Origin: Clostridiales bacterium
GTDB lineage: Bacteria; Bacillota; Clostridia; Saccharofermentanales; Saccharofermentanaceae
DNA: 64,000 nt
Reading direction: 5' to 3'
Assembly (NCBI GenBank): GCA_017617295.1
Contig: JAFZWN010000021.1
Span: 1 to 64,000 of the forward strand
Position 1 is the first letter of the stretch. The number at the start of each line of letters is the position of its first letter. Under the pieces are notes generated by a model. The model did no database searches. It was not told where the DNA came from and saw nothing but the letters and a program-made list of their open reading frames with translations. The position numbers and the translations under genes are program-made. This document shows positions 17,813 to 26,835 of the stretch, in pieces.

Positions 17813-18808
17813 TTAAAATTCCTCGTAAATATCTTCATCTTCACCGTCAATATAATCATCGATCGAATAACTCTCAGGCTCGGCAGATCCGCTTGCCAGA
17901 CGGGCCATGGTGAGATATCTGCCTATCGATGAGGAATAAGGGATCATAACGGTTATGAATGCCGTAGTAAGGGCATCGGAGTTAGTGACCGTTGAAGGAT
18001 CCTTTAATCCGAGAGTACTGCACAGGGGAGCCAGATTAGGCAGATCGTCTCCGGTAGAAGATACTCCGGTGACATAAGTTATCGTATTTCCGCTGAAATA
18101 GATGCCCATGCTGAACCTGAGATCTTCAAGTACATCCTCGCCCTCTTCAAGGAAATCATCGGGATCGACATGTATAAGATCAAATATATCCTCGTTGGCG
18201 TCGATAGCGCTCAGAAGACTCTCATAGCTGTAGTTAAAGATAACATGTCCGCTCGAGCCTCTTCTGTAGGAATATTCGGAACTGTTAAAATCCTCCACGT
18301 CAAAGCGGTTGCCGACAAACTTGCTGAGCCAGCCGAGACCTTCCATATTGTCAAGGAAGTCGGCAAAGATAAAGTCTGCGGTCTTTTTATCTTTGAACTC
18401 TACCATGGACGCGAAGACAAGGTTGACCTCATCATCTTCGGCAGTTCCCTGGGCGTAGACATAGGAACTCAGGATGTCTGATTCCGGATCAAAATTGTCA
18501 CCGTAATACAGCTCCGAGAACTGTCTGCCTTCTCTGCCCATGGAATCGAGAGATTCCTCATAAGCATTTCCGATACAGTCCTGCGAGAGAACGAATATGA
18601 CGCCGTCTTCGAGCTCTTCTTTAAAATCTTCACCGAAGATATCCTGAAGCTCCTCCAGATCATCTGCCTCATAAAGCTCTGCATCAAGCTTTTTTTCGAG
18701 TTTTCTGAAGTTGGCGGGAGTAGCCTTGCTCATGCATCCTGTCAATGGTGCAAGGAGTGCAGCGGATAAAAAGACACACCCCAACTTCACAAAATTTCTT
18801 TTGTTCAT
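17813..18808 (-). CDS. Lipoprotein of unknown function
   Basis: A 331-residue protein with a clear lipoprotein signal peptide: a basic start (MNKRNFVK), a hydrophobic core and the lipobox LTGC, with the Cys at residue 25. The mature part is very acidic and contains many Asp/Glu pairs (ADDLEELQDIFGEDFKEELED). No enzyme motif was found. It should be anchored on the outer face of the membrane. It lies between the DUF4190 gene and a mini-pilin gene, all leftward but with gaps, so an operon is uncertain. Confidence 0.8.
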   Translation of the reverse strand: MNKRNFVKLGCVFLSAALLAPLTGCMSKATPANFRKLEKKLDAELYEADDLEELQDIFGEDFKEELEDGVIFVLSQDCIGNAYEESLDSMGREGRQFSELYYGDNFDPESDILSSYVYAQGTAEDDEVNLVFASMVEFKDKKTADFIFADFLDNMEGLGWLSKFVGNRFDVEDFNSSEYSYRRGSSGHVIFNYSYESLLSAIDANEDIFDLIHVDPDDFLEEGEDVLEDLRFSMGIYFSGNTITYVTGVSSTGDDLPNLAPLCSTLGLKDPSTVTNSDALTTAFITVMIPYSSSIGRYLTMARLASGSAEPESYSIDDYIDGEDEDIYEEF

Positions 18809-18857
18809 TCTTTTTCTCCTGTCTTAAGTTTTTTGATGAAGGTCAGACCCGGAATTA

Positions 18858-19061
18858 TCAACCCATCTGAGCATCGATGGCGCTAACGCCCGCAGAGATC
18901 GATGCATTATGAGTCCTGACAGACGATGCGGCATTACGGGCCCGTGCTATATATGTCCCCAGCCCGAAGACCAGAACCGCAGCCAAGATCACAATGATGG
19001 CGATTACGAGCACCATCTCGATCAGAGTGAAACCCTTCCTTGATCCACTTAACCTCCTCAT
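18858..19061 (-). CDS. Very short type IV pilin-like protein
   Basis: Only 67 residues: a 10-residue leader ending RKG, then FTLIEMVLVIAIIVILAAV with the essential Glu at mature position 5, then about 30 further residues (ARARNAASSVRTHNASISAGVSAIDAQMG). It is a correct prepilin N-terminus with almost no globular domain. It may be a minor pseudopilin, a regulator of assembly, or a truncated gene; the stop is clean and the upstream ribosome site GGAGG is 6 bases from the ATG, so I take it as a real gene. Cleavage should be by the peptidase at 11054-11941. Confidence 0.75.
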   Translation of the reverse strand: MRRLSGSRKGFTLIEMVLVIAIIVILAAVLVFGLGTYIARARNAASSVRTHNASISAGVSAIDAQMG

Positions 19062-19232
19062 AAGTAACCTCCGGACCGACGAAAGATTTCCATCCCTGTT
19101 AGATCCATGTCACACCCTCATTATATCAAATCTCATATTCAGATGTATATATTTCCTTTAAAGGAGATGTTGCCGAGAATGTGTAAAACTGTTATACTGA
19201 CGCGGTAAAAAACGGGAGGTATCGCGGGAAAT

Positions 19233-20216
19233 ATGCTCATATCATTACAGATATTGCTCCTGATCGTCGGGTTTGTATGTCTCATCAAAGGGGCGGATCT
19301 CTTTGTCGACGGCGCTTCGGCTCTGGCGCGTATCTTCCGGGTGTCCGGTGTTGTCATAGGACTTACGGTAGCGGCACTCGGTACCAGTGCCCCTGAACTG
19401 GCAGTAAGTACTTCCGCGGCATTGCAGGAAGCCAATGAGATCGCCCTTTCCAATGTTTTGGGGTCCAACGCCTTTAATCTTCTCGTTGTCCTTGGTATAT
19501 GCGCAGCCATAAAGCCTCTTCCCGTTGAGAAGAGCATACTTAAGAGGGACTATCCGTTATCTGTTGTCATTACATTGGTACTGATGCTTCTCTCGTGTTT
19601 TCCGGCAATATCGGGGAAGAGCTTTCTTACTTCCGATATGGCCGCTTATGCCGGCGATGTTACAAGGATCACAGGACTTATCCTATGTGCTGCATTTGTC
19701 TTATATATCATATGGATCGTTGTTGACGCCAAAAAGCATCCTGTTCCCGAAGAGCCCGATGCGAAGAGATTCCCGCTGTGGAAATGTATACTTCTTATCG
19801 TATTGGGGCTCGTTTTGATCATCATCGGGGGTCAGGCTGTCGTCTACAGTGCCAAAGCGCTGGCGGAGGCTTTCGGTATGACGCAGACTCTTATCGGACT
19901 TACCGTAGTTGCTCTCGGCACATCACTTCCCGAGCTCGTGACTTCGATCGTGGCTGCACGTAAGGGCGAGACCGGACTTGCAGTCGGAAACGTCGTGGGT
20001 TCCAATATCTTTAATCTGCTCTTTATCCTGGGAGTATCATCTTCCATTCATCATGTGGCCGTGAATATGGCATCTCTATATGATATGGCCATACTGATAG
20101 TAAGCAGTATCATAACTTATGTATTCTGCCTGTCGGGAAAGAAGATAAACCGGATAGAAGGCATTATAATGGTCATGATCTATGCGGGATTTATGAGCTT
20201 TGCGGCCGTCCGCTGA
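19233..20216 (+). CDS. Sodium/calcium antiporter of the CaCA family (YrbG-like)
   Basis: A 327-residue membrane protein with two inverted halves of five segments. Each half carries the alpha-repeat motif: GLTVAALGTSAPELAVS with SNVLGSNAFNLL in the first, and GLTVVALGTSLPELVTS with GNVVGSNIFNLL in the second. The acidic residues that bind the cations (PEL in both) are intact. The expected role is calcium export driven by sodium or protons. It starts at ATG 19233 and converges with the AEC gene, leaving 8 bp between stops. Confidence 0.95.
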   Translation: MLISLQILLLIVGFVCLIKGADLFVDGASALARIFRVSGVVIGLTVAALGTSAPELAVSTSAALQEANEIALSNVLGSNAFNLLVVLGICAAIKPLPVEKSILKRDYPLSVVITLVLMLLSCFPAISGKSFLTSDMAAYAGDVTRITGLILCAAFVLYIIWIVVDAKKHPVPEEPDAKRFPLWKCILLIVLGLVLIIIGGQAVVYSAKALAEAFGMTQTLIGLTVVALGTSLPELVTSIVAARKGETGLAVGNVVGSNIFNLLFILGVSSSIHHVAVNMASLYDMAILIVSSIITYVFCLSGKKINRIEGIIMVMIYAGFMSFAAVR

Positions 20217-20223
20217 TCTTTTT

Positions 20224-21150
20224 TCAGTTAAGTATATAAGAGAATACCGACATCAGAGCCGTTATGGTGATCAGGGACATTATAGTACTGACCGTGATGG
20301 CTGATGAAAGTATCTGGGTATCTTCCCCTGTCTTTTCGGCCTGTATCAGAGGGAGGTTTCCCACCGGCATCGATGCCACGAGGCATACGGCCAGAACAGT
20401 GACCGGATCAAATCCCAGGGCACGTAATATCAGAGCGGCGGCAACAGGTATGAGAGTCATCCTGAAAGCTACATATAACCATATCCTTATATCTTTGAAA
20501 CCTTTTTTTATGTCAGATCTTGCTATCATGGCTCCGAGCATTATCATTGACAGGAATACCGTGGCGTTACCGATAAAAGATACGGTATTTGCCAGGACGT
20601 CCGGCAGCTTTATGTTGAACCAGAATACGACAAGGCTCAGGACAGCCATGACGGTCCCCGGGCTGAAGATCTTTTTCAGGTCGAGCTTTTCCTTCCCCGC
20701 ACTTAAGATCGTTATGCCGTGCGTATAGAACAGAAGGCAGTACATGACATTCATAACGATCACATAAAGGATCGCATTCTCGGGCAGGATGGCTTTGGCC
20801 AGAGGGATGCCGATAAAGCCGATGTTCGTGTATACGTTCATGAGATTATAGAATCTTCTCTTGTCTTTCCCGGCTCTGATGAGGACAGGGAAGACAAAGC
20901 CTATAATGACGATGACGGCATAAAAGATCATGCTTATTATGATGGCGGTGATAAGGTCTTTTCTCTGAGCGGTCATATTTCCCGACAGTATCGATGAGAG
21001 GATGAGAGCGGGATTACATACATCGACTATTATGGAAGAGATCTTTTTCGAAGTCAGGTTGTCGATGGTCTTCTTCCTGTACAGCAGTATTCCTATAGAT
21101 ACCAGGATGGCGATCACGGCCATCTGCTGAAGTATTATGACTGTGCTCAA
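20224..21150 (-). CDS. AEC family transporter
   Basis: A 308-residue membrane protein of the auxin efflux carrier family with ten predicted segments. Motifs include NPALILSSI in the first half, GFIGIPLAKAIL in the middle and SMPVGNLPLIQAEKTGED near the end. Members carry malate, malonate or other organic acids; the substrate here is unknown. The start is set at TTG 21150 because GGGAGGA lies 8 bases before it and because the longer frame from 21234 would add 28 polar residues not usual in the family. Confidence 0.88.
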   Translation of the reverse strand: MSTVIILQQMAVIAILVSIGILLYRKKTIDNLTSKKISSIIVDVCNPALILSSILSGNMTAQRKDLITAIIISMIFYAVIVIIGFVFPVLIRAGKDKRRFYNLMNVYTNIGFIGIPLAKAILPENAILYVIVMNVMYCLLFYTHGITILSAGKEKLDLKKIFSPGTVMAVLSLVVFWFNIKLPDVLANTVSFIGNATVFLSMIMLGAMIARSDIKKGFKDIRIWLYVAFRMTLIPVAAALILRALGFDPVTVLAVCLVASMPVGNLPLIQAEKTGEDTQILSSAITVSTIMSLITITALMSVFSYILN

Positions 21151-21417
21151 TATCTCTTCCTCCCGATCGTTCTTTATGAAACGGAAGCATTGTATCACAA
21201 GTCCGGATATGAAAAAACACGGGAAAATAACCAAAAGATGAACAAATCTATCCTTTTTTTACTGCCGGAAACAAACAGGTAACATGTCCGGCAGTTGTTT
21301 CACAGTTCGTTCATAATTCGTTATCACAAACCTGCCGATTATATAAGGTTTGTTCATTTATGACCTGTATCATGAAAGTGTGAATGAAGAAGACCTCAAA
21401 AAAGTGGGGGGAGTAAA

Positions 21418-22575
21418 ATGAAGAAGACAATGAGAAACAGAAAAGGTTTTACACTTCTGGAGACGATGGTGACTGTGGCGATCATAGTCATGCTTTCCAG
21501 TGTTATCATCATAAGCATCGGCGATCATATCAAAAACGCCAGGAAAGCAGCCACGATCCTGGAGAACAACAACAGGACGCTTGCTGCCATCGATAATGAA
21601 GTCTACGGCACACCTCAGAATTATCAGATCCCCGTATCTGCTGACATTATCTCGAGAAACGTATCCGGCGGAGGCGGTTCCGCTGCTGCTTCTTATACAG
21701 GTGCCGGCGGAGCAGGCGGTTCGGGCGGATCAGGTGAGGCTTCAGGTGATCCGGTTGACATGATCACTTCTGAGGAAGGTGCTTCCGATGAACTCATCAC
21801 AACAGATGAGGATTTCTCTTCCGCAGACGGGGTCATCCCCGAGAACGAGACGGATAACGCCGCATCCGAAGAAGAGAACGCTCTTTCCGAAGAAGAGATC
21901 AGAGAGAATGCTATCAATGCCGTAGCCGCTACTATCAACAGCTACGCCACACAGCATAACGTAACGTATCTTGAAGGTACTCAGGATCTTCCCCGTATAC
22001 TTGCAACGGCAGAAGTAACGGCTATCGAGCTTTACGAGCAGGGCGGCTACGATTCTCCCAGGTATATCGAGTACACACCCGCGACCGGCGGCACAAGAGT
22101 CCTGACGACCATGGAGCAGCTTAACGGCCAGAACCTCACAAGGAATTACCTGGCAGAGGCTGAAGCACAATATACTGCAACTCTTGCAGAGAACTCGACA
22201 GGTAATATCAGAGGCCAGATCGACCAGAATTTCCTTACACAGGAAAGAGAGACGAATTCGAACTATACAACGAGAAGATGTGATAATAATCACGTTATCT
22301 ATATCGGAGTCAACAGAAATCCTGACGGTACACTCCAGGTCGTTCCCAATATCTGCGTCGACACTAACGGTAACTTCAATACTATCAACACATTCAGATA
22401 CAATAACAGCACGACGGACCGTGTAAATGTCAACGGCAACGGAGGATGGAACAGCTACGTGAATTTTGTAACTGACAGCTCCGGCGGAATGCTCGACCTT
22501 TCCAATTACACGGCACAGTCTCTTACCAGCAAAGCGGAGTGGGTAACATATGTAAATTCGCTCAGAGCATCCTGA
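21418..22575 (+). CDS. Type IV pilin-like protein with Gly-rich and acidic linker
   Basis: A 385-residue protein with a perfect class III leader (MKKTMRNRKG, cut before FTLLETMVTVAIIVM, Glu at mature position 5) and the usual long N-terminal helix. After about residue 85 comes a Gly/Ser/Ala linker (GGGGSAAASYTGAGGAGG), then a strongly acidic section (residues 110-165), then a C-terminal domain with two cysteines (RRCDNNH and PNICVDTNG) that may form the pilin disulfide. The ribosome site GGGGGGAG precedes the ATG. No assembly ATPase or platform protein is in the window, so it must use machinery encoded elsewhere or be a stand-alone pseudopilin. Confidence 0.85.
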   Translation: MKKTMRNRKGFTLLETMVTVAIIVMLSSVIIISIGDHIKNARKAATILENNNRTLAAIDNEVYGTPQNYQIPVSADIISRNVSGGGGSAAASYTGAGGAGGSGGSGEASGDPVDMITSEEGASDELITTDEDFSSADGVIPENETDNAASEEENALSEEEIRENAINAVAATINSYATQHNVTYLEGTQDLPRILATAEVTAIELYEQGGYDSPRYIEYTPATGGTRVLTTMEQLNGQNLTRNYLAEAEAQYTATLAENSTGNIRGQIDQNFLTQERETNSNYTTRRCDNNHVIYIGVNRNPDGTLQVVPNICVDTNGNFNTINTFRYNNSTTDRVNVNGNGGWNSYVNFVTDSSGGMLDLSNYTAQSLTSKAEWVTYVNSLRAS

Positions 22576-22666
22576 ACAGGCAGACCATAGATGAGAGGGG
22601 GAGGAAATAACAGTACAGAAGTGTAAGTCTTAACAATTTACTTCTTACATATTTCATTCACAAAGA

Positions 22667-22696
22667 GTGGGCGGTTTCATTACTGAAGCCGCCCAC
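22667..22696. terminator. Terminator between pilin-like gene and pta
   Basis: GTGGGCGGTTTCA / TGAAGCCGCCCAC, 12 of 13 pairs plus one G-T, 4-nt loop. AAAA follows on the + side and CTCTTTG on the - side, so it may serve both convergent genes, with weak T-runs. Confidence 0.65.
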
Positions 22697-22726
22697 AAAA
22701 TCTGTGCAGTGATCAAATGTCTGAGA

Positions 22727-23719
22727 TTACTGGGCCTGCACCGCAGTCATGGCAACGGTATTAACGATATCCTCTACGGAACATCCGCGGGATAAGTCGT
22801 TACAGGGTTTTGCCAGTCCCTGGAGTACTGCAAAGCAATCTGCGCCGCCGATCCTCTGTGTGATCTTATATCCTATGTTTCCTGCCTGAAGGTCAGGGAA
22901 GACGAGGACGTTCGCTCTGCCTGCCACGGGAGATCCGGGAGCTTTTGATGCTCCGACTTCAGGGACTAATGCGGCATCGAACTGAAGCTCTCCGTCGAGG
23001 AGAAGATCGGGCGCGAGCGCATGAGCTATAGCCGTAGCCTCCTGCACCTTTGTAACAAGATCGTGCTTCGCGCTTCCCTTTGTGGAGAAAGAAAGGAGCG
23101 CTACGCGGGGTTCTTCTATCCCGCAGAGCGTCCTCGCGGTCTCGGCGGCGGATACCGCGATATGAGCCATCTCTTCTGCCGTGGGACAGGGCATGACTAC
23201 GCAGTCAGCGTAAACGAGGAGTCCGTCTTCTCCGAGATCCTTATTCGGGCAATCCATAAGGAACGAAGAAGAAACAACCTTCATTCCGGGCTTTGTCTTT
23301 ATTATCTGAAGCGCCGGGCGGAGCATGTCGCCCGTGGTATGAACGGCACCGGAAACGAGACCGTCCGCATCGCCGCACTTTACCATCATGATGCCGTAAT
23401 ACATCGGATCGGATACAAGCCTGGCAGCATCTTCCGGTGTAACGCCTTTTGACTTACGCAGTTCGTAAAGTGTCTCGGTATATGAAGCCGCCTTGTCGCT
23501 CTTGAGCGGATCTATGGTCACGATTCCGCTGATATCTACACCGGCCTTTGCCGCGGTAGCATTGATCGCATCTTTGTTTCCGATAAGTACCGGTGTCGCG
23601 AGTCCGTCGGCTTTGATCTTTACTGCTGCCTCTACCGTACGGATCTCATCGCCTTCGGGAAGGACGATGGTCTTGACGTTTGAACGTGCCTTTGCCTTGA
23701 TCTTTTCTATCATGCTCAT
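22727..23719 (-). CDS. pta: Phosphate acetyltransferase
   Basis: A 330-residue single-domain acyl-phosphate-forming transferase (acetyl-CoA plus phosphate to acetyl phosphate). The signatures are those of Pta rather than phosphate butyryltransferase: DADGLVSGAVHTTGDMLRPALQII, LDGELQFDAALVPEVGASKAPGSPVAGRANVLVFPDL and NIGYKITQRIGGA. The ribosome site AAGGAGG lies 7 bases before the ATG. It is 22 bp downstream of the butyrate kinase gene in the same leftward operon, whereas Pta normally pairs with acetate kinase. Confidence 0.93.
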   Translation of the reverse strand: MSMIEKIKAKARSNVKTIVLPEGDEIRTVEAAVKIKADGLATPVLIGNKDAINATAAKAGVDISGIVTIDPLKSDKAASYTETLYELRKSKGVTPEDAARLVSDPMYYGIMMVKCGDADGLVSGAVHTTGDMLRPALQIIKTKPGMKVVSSSFLMDCPNKDLGEDGLLVYADCVVMPCPTAEEMAHIAVSAAETARTLCGIEEPRVALLSFSTKGSAKHDLVTKVQEATAIAHALAPDLLLDGELQFDAALVPEVGASKAPGSPVAGRANVLVFPDLQAGNIGYKITQRIGGADCFAVLQGLAKPCNDLSRGCSVEDIVNTVAMTAVQAQ

Positions 23720-23741
23720 TATGGTATCCTCCTTTAAGGGA

Positions 23742-24857
23742 TCAGAGATCTATATCGTTAAAACCGTTCCAGACATTTTTGCCTGAATATGTTATCGGGG
23801 TCAGTTCCCCCCGAAGTGCTTTGAGAGCCGGAAGCGCGAGAGCCTCCTGCTCCATCTCGCCGGGATAGACGCTTATGGGAGCGATCCATCCGCATCGGTC
23901 TTCTATAGTATCGATGATATCCTGAAATCTCAGGAGACCGCCTGTCAGAAGTATGCCGTCGACTTTGCCTTTGAGGACTGTACTCATCTCGCCGATCATC
24001 TTGCAGATCTGATAGATCATGGTATTCCAGACAAGAGAAGCTTTGCGGTCCCCCTTCTCGACCATCTCGTGGATCGTGTCGGAATTGGCTGTTCCGAAAA
24101 GGCTGACAAATCCGCCGGCTCTGGAGCATTTGAGCCTGACATCCTCGATCGAATGCTCTTCTATATAGTCGAGGAGCGCCAGTACGGGAATGCTTCCGAT
24201 ACGTGTGGGAGTGAACGCGCCTTCGCCGTCGGCTCCCATGTTGCCGTCTATCATCCTGCCCTTCTCATGAGCACTGACCGTGATGCCTCCGTCTATGTGG
24301 GCAACGATGAAGTTGCAGTCTTCATATCTCTTTCCGAGCTTTCCGGCATGGAATTCCGCCACGGCTTTCTGGTTAAGAACGTGAGAATGCGAGACGCGGT
24401 AAACGCCTTTTATTCCGGTGAGCCTTGCATAATCGCAGTATTCGTCGACATTGGTGGGATTTAAGGTATATGCCTTTTTTCCGTATTTCTTATTGAATTC
24501 GTAAGCCAGCATTACTCCAAGCTTGGCGGGATGCTCAGATCCGCCCACCGCATTTTTGGTATCGTCATAGAGTCTCTGATCAACTGACGTTAATCCTCCA
24601 GGCTGTGTGCACGCACTGCCGCCCCTGCCGACGAATGCATCTATCGAAGCGGGATCTATATTTTCCTCTTTAAGCATATCGAGGATCACATTCATCCTGA
24701 AAGGGATCTGATCGTTTACATGAGGATACTTCAGAAGTTCATCCGCGTCGTGAAAGAGGCTTTTCTCGAATACCGAGGTCTCATTCTCAAAAAGGCTCAC
24801 TTTGGTCGAAGTGGAGCCCGGATTGATTATCAGGAGTCTGTACGTTTTGTCGCTCAT
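23742..24857 (-). CDS. buk: Butyrate kinase
   Basis: A 371-residue member of the acetate/butyrate kinase (ASKHA) family. The N-terminus LLIINPGSTSTKVSLFENE and the central VGRGGSACTQPGG, NQKAVAEFHAGKLGK and VAHIDGGITVSAHEKGRMID blocks match butyrate kinase more closely than acetate kinase, which is longer (about 400) and begins with a KVLVLNAGSSS-type motif. It would make ATP from butyryl phosphate or a related acyl phosphate. It is the first gene of the buk-pta pair. The central GSACTQ region differs from the usual butyrate kinase sequence, so substrate preference is open. Confidence 0.88.
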   Translation of the reverse strand: MSDKTYRLLIINPGSTSTKVSLFENETSVFEKSLFHDADELLKYPHVNDQIPFRMNVILDMLKEENIDPASIDAFVGRGGSACTQPGGLTSVDQRLYDDTKNAVGGSEHPAKLGVMLAYEFNKKYGKKAYTLNPTNVDEYCDYARLTGIKGVYRVSHSHVLNQKAVAEFHAGKLGKRYEDCNFIVAHIDGGITVSAHEKGRMIDGNMGADGEGAFTPTRIGSIPVLALLDYIEEHSIEDVRLKCSRAGGFVSLFGTANSDTIHEMVEKGDRKASLVWNTMIYQICKMIGEMSTVLKGKVDGILLTGGLLRFQDIIDTIEDRCGWIAPISVYPGEMEQEALALPALKALRGELTPITYSGKNVWNGFNDIDL

Positions 24858-24934
24858 GGGTCTGTCTCATTCTTTCTTCTTAAAATTCCCGATTATTCTA
24901 TAACGCGGAAAAACATAATACAATGAATTTTCAT

Positions 24935-25657
24935 TCATATTCTTTTCCGATTTGTCCTTAATAGGCGGGAAGAAACGGCATACAGGAGGTATTCGACGAT
25001 CAGGGCTGCAGTCAGCAGTATCAGTAGACCTGCAATATAGTACTTTTCTCCGGTAAGGTCGTATATCAGTTCCAGCGGCGAGGAATAAACCGGATATCGA
25101 AGGAAGATATAGTTCTGATCGAATCTTTTGTCGAACCAGAAGACCGGCGGGACCGTCACGGCAAGAAAGGCGTATGAATACCAGAAGTGACGAAATGAGA
25201 TACAGGCCTTTTCCCTGATCAGAAAGACCACAGGGATAAATACCAGTATCGCATGTGTCATAAAGCAAAGTACCGGAAGATAAGACCAGAATGGTCTGTA
25301 GTTCCAGTCGGGGAAGAGGAGGGCTCCGAGAGACCCGGGAAGTATCAGTACGACCGATATCTCGGAGAAGAAAGAACTGATCCTCCCCTTTGTAGATACC
25401 GCTGCCAGATTAACGAATATACCGAGGTTACAAAGATGCAGGGGAAGAAATGAGATAAGATCCCCGCCGTCTCTTATAAGGAGGATATCCTGCAGCAGTT
25501 CAAGGATCAGATGAAGTACCGCGAGTATCATGAGGGTGCGGTCACACATTTTATCCGTTGTTCTTTTCAGGACAGCGCATCCCGAGATGACCGAGATAAG
25601 TATCACGATCAGTGTACATGTATGTTCGGGACAGAAATGTTCGAATCCGTTTCCCAT
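24935..25657 (-). CDS. YwaF-like membrane protein (TIGR02206 family)
   Basis: A 240-residue protein with six to seven hydrophobic segments. The motif LPLHLCNLGIF in the third segment and LPGSLGALLFPDW after it are characteristic of the YwaF/TIGR02206 family of integral membrane proteins. The biological role is not established. It is followed leftward by buk with a gap of 77 bp and probably has its own promoter. Confidence 0.82.
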   Translation of the reverse strand: MGNGFEHFCPEHTCTLIVILISVISGCAVLKRTTDKMCDRTLMILAVLHLILELLQDILLIRDGGDLISFLPLHLCNLGIFVNLAAVSTKGRISSFFSEISVVLILPGSLGALLFPDWNYRPFWSYLPVLCFMTHAILVFIPVVFLIREKACISFRHFWYSYAFLAVTVPPVFWFDKRFDQNYIFLRYPVYSSPLELIYDLTGEKYYIAGLLILLTAALIVEYLLYAVSSRLLRTNRKRI

Positions 25658-26022
25658 ATCTTGTCAGACCGGTCGGGCTTATCTGCCGGCCTCCCCATTA
25701 CCTCGCCTTTTTGATATAGATTATAACAGTATAGTCGCTCATACAAACTTCTTGATGAACCCGGTTTCTGCCTTGAACTGAAGAATCCGGGTTCATAGCT
25801 GGGTTAATTTCAGTGAAGATCGATGGTACTGTAAAATGCCTTTGAAACAGCAGATCACAGTACAAAGTACAGTACATTCTCTATGAAGCTCCGACTTATA
25901 CAGCAGTAACATCGGCAGAGGCATTGCAAAACCGGCATGGTCGAGAGGGGATCATATATCAGCCTCTGTTACTCAAAATAGAAAAACACCCTCAGCTTTC
26001 CGGAAAACTGAGGGTGAATATC
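25658..26022. other. Intergenic region with hairpins, no gene
   Basis: No credible reading frame. It holds a 9-bp hairpin TGAACCCGG / CCGGGTTCA (25756-25764 and 25787-25795), an 8-bp inverted repeat GTACTGTA / TACAGTAC (25826-25833 and 25868-25875), a longer imperfect pairing of 25905-25922 with the bases near 25961-25973, and the ABC-operon terminator at its right end. The amount of pairing suggests transcribed RNA, but no clear promoter for a small RNA was identified. Confidence 0.5.
25981..26016 (-). terminator. Terminator of the ABC-2 exporter operon
   Basis: On the minus strand CACCCTCAG / CTGAGGGTG forms a perfect 9-bp stem with a 12-nt loop, followed by TTTTTC. Confidence 0.9.
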
Positions 26023-26832
26023 TTATGAGCCCGTGAAATCGTATTTCCTTACGCCGAGCATCCAGAACCTGTAGCTCAGGTAAAAGAACAGGATGCCCAG
26101 TAGAGGCGACAGCAGGGACAGAAGTGGGATGTTTTCCGGCTGAAGGATCACCAGGCTCGGATAATACGCAACGAATGCGATAGGTATCACGAAAGTGAAT
26201 ACGGCTTTGAATATCCCGCTGAAGATGCTCGCAGGATATTTGGCATAATCCTTGAAGCGGAACATGATGACCATAACGTATCCCGAGCCCTGTATCCAGA
26301 AGCATGTGGCCGCGGCGAAGTTCATTATCGCGATCATGAACAGGGATCCCGTCAGGATGCATGCGACAAGCTTCAGTATGATAAGAGGCGTCACCGGAAG
26401 ACCGATACGGTTCCACGAATAGACGAGGGTTCCGATACCAAAGGCCAGCTGTCCCAGGCCTTTGGCATCGAACACTTCGGATATGAAGTAGAAAAATACG
26501 TTTATGGGGCGGAAGCAGTACTTTATAAAGTCTCCCGAATAGACCATGGACCTTAGATTCCAGTTATTGTCGAACAGGCACTGGACAGGCGTCAGGGCCG
26601 TAAGCGAGAATCCGTATAAGAACAGCATGTGATAGTAGTCCCATCCGTTGATCGAGGGGAAGTTACGGAAAAGGATATAGAAGGTCATAAATCCCGCTAT
26701 ATTCGTGAGCACCATTCCGAAAGTCGATATGATAAAGTCGGCACGATAGCTCATCTTGCTCTTAAGATCCTGTATGAGGATCTTCCTGTAGATCCTGGCA
26801 TAGAAGGATAAGCATCTTTTATTCTTAGTCAT
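26023..26832 (-). CDS. ABC-2 family transporter permease (DUF990/PF06182 type), second subunit
   Basis: A 269-residue protein with six membrane segments, similar in plan to the neighbouring permease, including the N-terminal block RADFIISTFGMVLTNIAGFM and the central AATCFWIQGS motif. It is third in a leftward operon of ATPase, permease and permease, starting 3 bp after the previous stop. Such trios export hydrophobic or cationic compounds; some members have been described as viologen exporters. The substrate is unknown. Confidence 0.88.
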   Translation of the reverse strand: MTKNKRCLSFYARIYRKILIQDLKSKMSYRADFIISTFGMVLTNIAGFMTFYILFRNFPSINGWDYYHMLFLYGFSLTALTPVQCLFDNNWNLRSMVYSGDFIKYCFRPINVFFYFISEVFDAKGLGQLAFGIGTLVYSWNRIGLPVTPLIILKLVACILTGSLFMIAIMNFAAATCFWIQGSGYVMVIMFRFKDYAKYPASIFSGIFKAVFTFVIPIAFVAYYPSLVILQPENIPLLSLLSPLLGILFFYLSYRFWMLGVRKYDFTGS

Positions 26833-26835
26833 AGA

